This document shows, in pieces, positions 30,573 to 37,619 of a DNA stretch of 37,619 nucleotides. This DNA is from Chloroflexota bacterium (GTDB taxonomy: Bacteria; Chloroflexota; Dehalococcoidia; Tepidiformales; Tepidiformaceae): positions 1-37,619 of the forward strand of contig JAPPBY010000037.1 of NCBI GenBank assembly GCA_026702615.1. The letters are read 5' to 3'. Numbering within the stretch: the first letter of the stretch is position 1; every line of letters begins with the position of its first letter. The translations under genes and the position numbers were made by a program. Below the pieces are notes generated by a model. That model was not told where the DNA came from, ran no database searches, and was given only the letters and a program-made list of their open reading frames with translations.

Positions 30573-31763
30573 CTACTTCTTCTTCTGGGCGAAGTCGAGC
30601 TCGATGTAGTGGTCGGCGGCCCTCTTCAGGTTGCCGGCCACGGACTGCCCCAGTCCCGCGACTTCGACTCGGATGCCGCGGCTCTGCAGCACCTCGACGA
30701 GGTGCTGGAAGTCACCGTCTCCGGAGGCGAGGACGGCGACGTCGAGCCGGTCGGCCATTGTGATCACGTCGAGCGCGAGCTCGATGTCGACGTTGGCCTT
30801 GATGGAGCCGTCGGCGAAGCGCTTCAGGGGCTTGGTCACGATCTTGAAGCCCTTGCCGAGGAACGGCTCGACGAAGCGCTGGGTCTCGCGGCTGACGCCG
30901 GGGTCATCGTGCACGGGGGAGTAGGCGATGGCGCGGACGAGGCGTCGGCCTTCGGTCACACGATCCAGCACGAGCCCCCAGTCGATGGGCCTGCCACCGC
31001 GGGTGCGGTCGCGCGCCAGCTCGACGTTCGCGCTGTCGACGAAGACGCCGACGCGGGGAATGGTCCCGACGCCGGCCTTGCCGTTGCCGGAGAGCCGGTC
31101 GATTGCGCGCTCCTGCAGCTCGACCAGGCGGGCAAGCTGCTCGGTCTGCTCCTTCAGGGCGTCGAGGAGGGCGGCATCGGCGCCGTTGTCCTCGGCAGCG
31201 GGGCGGGAACGGCGGCGCGGGGCGGCACGCTTGGGCGCCTCCTTCTCCGGTTCCTGGTCGCTCGCCTTCGCGGCGGGTGCACGCCGGCGGGTTGGTCGCG
31301 GCGGGGCGTCGTCGTCCTCGCTGGCCCTGGCGGCAGGGGCACGGCGGCGAGAGGGGCGGGGCGCCGGGGCGTCCTCGTCCTCGTCGCTGGTGGCCCTTGC
31401 GGGGGCGCGGCGGCGGGAGGGGCGGGGCGCGGGGGCGTCCTCATCCTCGTCGCTGCTGGCCCTTGCAGGGGCGCGGCGGCGGGAGGGGCGCGCCGGGGCC
31501 GCTTCCTCGTCGTCCTCGCTAGCGCGGCGGCGGGAGCTGGCGCGCCTCGGGGCGGGCGGCTCCTCCTCGGTGGTTTCGGCCTCAGCCGCGGCGGCGGTCT
31601 TGGCCGCGCTCGAGCGTCCTCCGCGCGTTCCCCGGCGGCGTCGCCGGGCGGGGGCGGGGCTCTCGTCTTCGTCGGTGGTGTTGGTCGTTGTGGTTTCGGT
31701 TTCGTTGGCTTCCGGCGCCTCCTCCTCGGAGGTGCGGCTGCCGGTCAGAAAATTGAGTGCCAT
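30573..31763 (-). CDS. NYN (LabA/DUF88, PIN-like) domain protein with a long Arg/Asp/Pro repeat region
   Basis: This 396-residue protein has a C-terminal NYN domain at about 236-390 with acidic residues expected for a PIN-type RNase: D243 in GVFVDSANV, D326 in KANVDIELALDV, and D349 and D351 in SGDGDFQHLV. Residues 77-170 are a low-complexity region of tandem units of the form SRRRAPARASSDEDEDAPAPRP, mixing basic and acidic blocks. Residues 200-222 look like a coiled coil (LKEQTEQLARLVELQERAIDRL). A likely role is processing or surveillance of RNA, with the repeats giving disordered RNA binding (inference). Its ATG lies 6 bases after the mrp stop, so it is second in that operon. It converges with the gmk-like gene with a 12-base gap. 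Confidence 0.85.
   Translation of the reverse strand: MALNFLTGSRTSEEEAPEANETETTTTNTTDEDESPAPARRRRRGTRGGRSSAAKTAAAAEAETTEEEPPAPRRASSRRRASEDDEEAAPARPSRRRAPARASSDEDEDAPAPRPSRRRAPARATSDEDEDAPAPRPSRRRAPAARASEDDDAPPRPTRRRAPAAKASDQEPEKEAPKRAAPRRRSRPAAEDNGADAALLDALKEQTEQLARLVELQERAIDRLSGNGKAGVGTIPRVGVFVDSANVELARDRTRGGRPIDWGLVLDRVTEGRRLVRAIAYSPVHDDPGVSRETQRFVEPFLGKGFKIVTKPLKRFADGSIKANVDIELALDVITMADRLDVAVLASGDGDFQHLVEVLQSRGIRVEVAGLGQSVAGNLKRAADHYIELDFAQKKK
31254..31535 (-). repeat. In-frame tandem repeats (about 66 bases, 22 codons) in the NYN gene
   Basis: Units begin at residues 94, 116, 138 and 158, with a degenerate first copy from about 77. The two central copies are both 22 residues and nearly identical (SRRRAPARA, then SSDEDEDAPAPRP or TSDEDEDAPAPRP); the third is 20 residues and the fourth diverges. 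The DNA copies share long identical blocks, so recent slippage or unequal exchange is likely and copy number may vary between strains. Confidence 0.8.
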
Positions 31764-31769
31764 GTGGGG

Positions 31770-32837
31770 TTACGTTCCCATCCTTTGCAGAACACTGATT
31801 CGGGCGGCGACGGCTCCCGCGATCGCGCGGAAGCCTTCGGCTGACGCCGAGTCCCCCTTATCAACCACGAGCGGTACGCCCTGGTCGGAGCCCTCGCGAA
31901 TCTGGGGCTCTATGGGGATTTCGCCGAGGAAGTCGATGCCGAGCTCCTCGGCGGCGTCACGTGCGCCGCCGTGCCCGAAGATGTCGTATCGCGTGCCCGT
32001 ATCGGGGGCGATGAAGTAGCTCATGTTCTCGATCATGCCGAACACGGGCACGTCGAGTTTCTCGAACATGGAGACCGCCTTCATGGCGTCCTCCAGCGAG
32101 ACATCCTGTGGGGTCGAAACGATGACGGCTCCGGCGATGGGCGCTTCCTGCGCCATGCTCATCGAAGCATCGCTGGTGCCGGGTGGCAGGTCGATGATGA
32201 GGTAGTCGATGTTCTCCCAGGGCACGTCGTGCAGCAGCTGGCGGACGGCGCTGCCGATCATGGGTCCGCGCCAGACGACGGGCGTCCCCTTCGGGAGGAG
32301 GAAGCCGAGGGACACGAGCTCGACGCCGTACTTCTCGACCGGACGCAGGCCTTCGGTCTGGTTCGCCTGGAGTCCCGCGGCCAGACCGAACATGGTCGGG
32401 ATGTTCGGGCCCGTGATGTCGGCGTCGACCAGGCCCACCTTCGCCCCCGTGGCGGCGAGGGCAACGGCGAGGTTGGTGGCGACGGTCGACTTTCCGACAC
32501 CACCCTTGTTCGAGGCCACGGCGATCACGTTGCGCACGCCCTCGATCGCCTTCTGACCCTCTCGCGGGTCGCTGGCGCGCACCTGCGCTCCCCAGTCGAG
32601 CGTCACGGACTCGACGCCGGGCAGCCCCTCGAGCGCGGCCTGGACGTCGTTCTCGATGACGTCCTTGAGGGGGCAGGCGGGCGTCGTCAGCTCGACCTTC
32701 ACGCTTACGGCCCCGCCCTCGATGGTCAGCTCTTCGACCATCCCAAGGGAGACGATGTCACGGTGCAGTTCGGGGTCGTTGACGGTGGCGAGTGCGGCGA
32801 GAACGGCGTCCCGGTCTACCGCGGTGGGAGCGGTCAT
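31770..32837 (-). CDS. mrp: Mrp/NBP35-family Fe-S cluster carrier ATPase (ApbC-like), lacking the C-terminal CxxC
   Basis: This 355-residue protein has an N-terminal MIP18/DUF59 domain (about 8-88, with the conserved Cys55 in TTPACPLKDVI) followed by a deviant Walker A P-loop SNKGGVGKST (109-118), DADITGPNIPTMFG (139-151), and IDLPPGTSDASMS. Mrp proteins carry or insert Fe-S clusters, usually through a CxxC that bridges the dimer. Here that place reads MSYFIAPDTGTRYDIFGHGG, with no cysteine. Some alphaproteobacterial-type homologues also vary here, so this may be a lineage trait. It is first in an operon with the NYN gene. Nearby Fe-S clients are aconitase and the Rieske protein. Confidence 0.92.
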   Translation of the reverse strand: MTAPTAVDRDAVLAALATVNDPELHRDIVSLGMVEELTIEGGAVSVKVELTTPACPLKDVIENDVQAALEGLPGVESVTLDWGAQVRASDPREGQKAIEGVRNVIAVASNKGGVGKSTVATNLAVALAATGAKVGLVDADITGPNIPTMFGLAAGLQANQTEGLRPVEKYGVELVSLGFLLPKGTPVVWRGPMIGSAVRQLLHDVPWENIDYLIIDLPPGTSDASMSMAQEAPIAGAVIVSTPQDVSLEDAMKAVSMFEKLDVPVFGMIENMSYFIAPDTGTRYDIFGHGGARDAAEELGIDFLGEIPIEPQIREGSDQGVPLVVDKGDSASAEGFRAIAGAVAARISVLQRMGT

Positions 32838-33021
32838 TACAGCTACGGCATCCTGATGGCGGCGGTTTTCCTCAAATGCGTGTCTGCCGAGCGGGATGGA
32901 GAGTCCGCGGGGAGATCACGGCGGAAACGCGAGAGAAGGGCGGCCCTTGATTGGGTTATGTGCACAGTGCCCACCGAGATGGTACCCCGCCTTCCGACCA
33001 CGGGCCAGCGCCGCTGGGGAC
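32838..33021 (-). promoter_or_regulatory. mrp promoter and long leader; small hairpin after the unknown gene
   Basis: This gap of 184 bases has no gene. On the minus strand a TACCAT -10 lies at 32984-32979, which would give mrp a leader of roughly 135 bases. It contains the palindrome AAGGGCGGCCCTT (32936-32948) and several GTGCAC-type short repeats. No ribosome-binding site precedes the mrp ATG. At the other end, CCAGCGCCGCTGG (33005-33017) lies 4 bases after the stop of the unknown gene and may form a short hairpin; no T-run follows. Confidence 0.4.
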
Positions 33022-34392
33022 CTACGTCCCCCAGGGCGTGATGGCCTGCTTGAGCTGCGCGTAGCCCTCGAGGAAGCCGGGGCGCTCGCCCGCATAGACC
33101 TCGTCGAACTTGGCGAGCGCGTCGTCGAGCCAGGCGTGCAGGTCGGTGTTGCCGGGGTTGGCGTCGCGGTAGGCGTCGCGGATGAGGACGAAGTGGATGC
33201 GCGGGTCGTAGGGGCGCTTCGTGCCACCCATCGACTCGTCGCCATCAAGGAGGCGGAGGAGCATGGCGTCGGCCGAGCCGAGCGTCTGCTCGTGGATGGG
33301 CGGGCCGTGCATGCGGTACATGACGGAGGTCATGTCGCGCCCGTTTCCAGTGGTGTAGCCCATCTCGCCCCAGAGGTCGCGCATCTTCGCGTTGCTGCCG
33401 ACGGCATCGACGACGCGCTGGCCGAAGGCGCGCAGCGGTTCTGAGACGTCGGCGAGCAGGTCGGTGAGGCGGTCACCGTCGAGGTCGGTGGCAAGGACGA
33501 TGGTGTCCTGCTGCTCGATCAGATCCCAGAGGAGCAGGCCGTAGTTGGTGTCGGAGATGTGCTGCTCGATCTGGCCGCTCCAGTTCTCCATGCCGTCCTT
33601 GAAGTCGTCCGGGAGGAGGCTGACGATGCGGTCGACGCGCTCGCGGTGCTCGACGTAGCCGTCGACGGCGTACTTGCGGCCGACGTTGAACTTGGTGCCA
33701 TCGAGCATCCAGGAGAGGAGGCCGGCGTTGATGCCGTCCTCCATCGCCTGCGTGGGCTTGAACGCGACTCGGCCGATGGAGCCGGTCTCGTGCACCATCT
33801 GCAGGAAACGGCGCCCCGCGTAGGCCATCTGGATGCCGGGGGTGTTCATCTCGGAGTGGATGTTGCCGGTCTCGGGGTCGACCTCGAACACGCCACGGTT
33901 CTGGGAGTAGGGGAGGCAGGGCATGCAACGCACGACGGTGATGGGGCCGTAGGGACGCACGTTGCAGTAGACGCCCGCCTGCGTGCGCAGGGGCGCGTTC
34001 CCGGACTTGCCCATGACGACCACGCGGCCGCCCTGGCCATCGTTCACGTAGGCGTCGCCCGCGGTCGACCACTTGATCGAGGTGCAGGGCATGTTGCCGA
34101 ACCAGCTCAGCGCCTCGAGCTTCGTGTCGTGCCGGTACTGCGCCCACATGGGGACCCCGTAGAAGGGCAGGCCGAGGATGTCGACGGCGGCGATCGTGCC
34201 GAGGAGGGCGTAGGCGTCGGTGAGGGAGTGGGCGACGGGGTTCACCGTGCCGTCGAAGTTGCCGCCCTGCCAGATGACGGCGTCGGGGTAGCCATCGGGG
34301 CGAACGTCGGCGGGCTCGAACAGTTCGCTCAGCACTCCCAGCAGGTCGCCGCCGTCGTGTTCGGTGCGGGCAATCTTCATCAGGTCGGGCAT
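33022..34392 (-). CDS. Unrecognised 456-residue protein, probably co-transcribed with aconitase
   Basis: I do not recognise this family. The protein is soluble, of balanced composition and without a signal peptide or membrane span. The N-terminal half is rich in Gly/Trp/Tyr (VIWQGGNFDGTVNP, LGLPFYGVPMWAQYRH) and contains cysteines at 103 (GNMPCTSIKW), 143, 156 and 159, the last pair being a CMPC motif (VVRCMPCLPYS). The second half is helical, with LLPDDFKDGMENWSGQI, DTIVLATDLDGDRL and HFVLIRDAYRD. It could bind a metal or cluster through the cysteines, but this is only a possibility. A good GGGAGAAG ribosome-binding site precedes the ATG at 34392. It begins 48 bases after the acnA stop on the same strand with no promoter-like element between, so an acnA-linked role is likely. 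Confidence 0.85.
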   Translation of the reverse strand: MPDLMKIARTEHDGGDLLGVLSELFEPADVRPDGYPDAVIWQGGNFDGTVNPVAHSLTDAYALLGTIAAVDILGLPFYGVPMWAQYRHDTKLEALSWFGNMPCTSIKWSTAGDAYVNDGQGGRVVVMGKSGNAPLRTQAGVYCNVRPYGPITVVRCMPCLPYSQNRGVFEVDPETGNIHSEMNTPGIQMAYAGRRFLQMVHETGSIGRVAFKPTQAMEDGINAGLLSWMLDGTKFNVGRKYAVDGYVEHRERVDRIVSLLPDDFKDGMENWSGQIEQHISDTNYGLLLWDLIEQQDTIVLATDLDGDRLTDLLADVSEPLRAFGQRVVDAVGSNAKMRDLWGEMGYTTGNGRDMTSVMYRMHGPPIHEQTLGSADAMLLRLLDGDESMGGTKRPYDPRIHFVLIRDAYRDANPGNTDLHAWLDDALAKFDEVYAGERPGFLEGYAQLKQAITPWGT

Positions 34393-34440
34393 GTGGTCTT
34401 CTCCCAGCGAGTCGTGTGTGGCCTGTGCCGTCTGGTCCTG

Positions 34441-37110
<2,670 letters not shown>

Positions 37111-37201
37111 GAAGAAGTCGCCCCCGCCTGTTCCCTTCACACGGTCTCTTGCCTGGGGCCCGTCGGGCCCGAGTTCGGCGCCTTCGGGACGAAGCGCATT
37201 A

Positions 37202-37207
37202 AGTATA
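37202..37207 (-). promoter_or_regulatory. -10 element TATACT of acnA
   Basis: TATACT on the minus strand (37207-37202) lies 92-97 bases before the preferred acnA ATG, so the leader would be about 85 bases, longer than most here. No -35 hexamer is obvious. Confidence 0.4.
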
Positions 37208-37261
37208 CCGCGAGCCCGTTTCCGAACCCCGCAGAGGCGACTCGCAGGCGGGCGGCGGGCC

Positions 37262-37267
37262 TATACT
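37262..37267 (+). promoter_or_regulatory. -10 element TATACT of the CAT tRNA gene
   Basis: TATACT ends 7 bases before the mature tRNA 5' end at 37275, so the transcript should start at or just before the tRNA, leaving almost no 5' leader for RNase P. Confidence 0.5.
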
Positions 37268-37274
37268 GCCGGCA

Positions 37275-37350
37275 GGGCCTGTAGCTCAGCGGTTAGAGCG
37301 CCCGGCTCATAACCGGTTGGTCGGTGGTTCGAATCCACCCGGGCCCACCA
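37275..37350 (+). tRNA. tRNA with anticodon CAT (tRNA-Ile2 lysidine type, or elongator tRNA-Met)
   Basis: This is a complete 76-base cloverleaf. The acceptor GGGCCTG pairs with CGGGCCC, the D arm is GCTC/GAGC, the anticodon loop CTCATAA carries CAT, the T stem GGTGG/CCACC surrounds TTCGAAT, the discriminator is A, and CCA is encoded at 37348-37350. The GGTTGGTCG variable region and the G-rich acceptor resemble bacterial tRNA-Ile2, whose C34 is changed to lysidine by TilS, more than initiator tRNA. The top pair of the anticodon stem (C27, T43) is mismatched. Elongator Met cannot be excluded. Confidence 0.9.
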
Positions 37351-37353
37351 AAA

Positions 37354-37560
37354 TCAACCTAACTTGACGGTAGACAGTACCGGGCCGCCGAGGGCTGGCT
37401 CCTCGGCCTTGCCGCCACCCAGCGGACTGTCCTTCGGTATCGGGATCGAATAGAGGATCGTGGTGGCGCCCGGGGCGACGGCGACGTCCTTCGCGGTCAT
37501 GCCCGGCCTCGCTGGCCACGCCAGACCCGCGGGAATATCGACGGTACCCCCGCACCGCAA
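37354..37560 (-). CDS. Possible short open frame at the right edge (weak)
   Basis: The 269 bases after the tRNA contain no convincing gene. One minus-strand frame is open from a TTG at 37560, with an ATG at 37500, and ends LSTVKLG at 37354. Its part PGATTILYSIPIPKDSPL is protein-like, but there is no ribosome-binding site and an in-frame TGA lies just upstream. It may be the remains of a gene or chance. An alternative frame on the same strand (37570-37307) reads through the tRNA antisense and is certainly an artefact. Confidence 0.15.
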   Translation of the reverse strand: MRCGGTVDIPAGLAWPARPGMTAKDVAVAPGATTILYSIPIPKDSPLGGGKAEEPALGGPVLSTVKLG

Positions 37561-37619
37561 GTCCGGTCACGCCCGCGGAGTCAGCGCCGCGGCTCTACCG
37601 CTGCGGCTGCGGCACTATC

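Noticed and set aside
37307-37570. A minus-strand frame ending in GPGGFEPPTNRL
   Set aside because: That ending is the antisense translation of the tRNA T arm and anticodon region, a common mis-annotation next to tRNA genes.

Overview
This is a compact, very GC-rich stretch of ordinary bacterial chromosome. I count about 35 protein genes, two tRNA genes and no insertion sequence, phage, CRISPR array or rRNA. The best guess for the host is an aerobic or facultative member of the Chloroflexota (Dehalococcoidia-like). The grounds are high GC, TANNNT promoters placed 6-9 bases before start codons (leaderless mRNAs), tRNA genes with encoded CCA, a holB-PSP1 pair, and a Fe-S/Rieske/acyl-CoA dehydrogenase/BKACE repertoire without phototrophy genes. 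The phylum is inference; I could not run a search.

Layout. 1-2.05 kb: the end of an unknown gene, a serine esterase, and a HigBA-type toxin-antitoxin pair with its operator. 2.05-3.9 kb (minus): a trxA-trxB-fmdB thiol-redox operon behind a structured leader. 3.9-8.2 kb: an HNH nuclease and a PPOX flavoprotein (plus), a nitroreductase-BKACE pair (minus), a FIST sensor protein (plus), and a second toxin-antitoxin pair, DUF104/RelE (minus). 8.2-11.2 kb: a Rieske protein with a large uncharacterised C-terminal part, then two unknown genes (minus). 11.3-18.8 kb: holB and a PSP1-domain gene (plus), an alpha/beta hydrolase (minus), a DinB-fold gene (plus), and dnaE, the replicative polymerase (minus). 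18.9-21.9 kb (minus): a zinc/manganese ABC importer (znuABC type) and tRNA-His. 22-26.1 kb: an acyl-CoA dehydrogenase (plus), then a membrane-anchored propeller and a secreted lytic transglycosylase-like protein (minus).

26.3-30.6 kb (plus) is a five-gene operon: M50 protease, HD hydrolase, tyrA, aroA and a guanylate-kinase-like gene. Successive genes overlap or nearly touch. 30.6-32.8 kb (minus) holds mrp and a NYN-domain protein with an Arg/Asp/Pro repeat region. 33.0-37.1 kb (minus) holds aconitase and a 456-residue protein I do not recognise. The right edge has a CAT-anticodon tRNA and 270 bases without a convincing gene.

Genes work in small units: thiol redox (trxA/trxB), metal import (znuABC), aromatic amino acid synthesis (tyrA/aroA), clamp loader and polymerase (holB, dnaE), Fe-S biology (mrp, aconitase, Rieske), and two toxin-antitoxin modules. 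The most striking non-gene signals are architectural. Three convergent gene pairs interlock through the same CTAG double stop. Leaderless promoters recur across the window. Against that background trxA and mrp stand out with long structured leaders. Several intergenic inverted repeats look like operators. The best candidate for undescribed biology is the unknown gene behind aconitase; the C-terminally extended HigA, Rieske and TyrA proteins come next.
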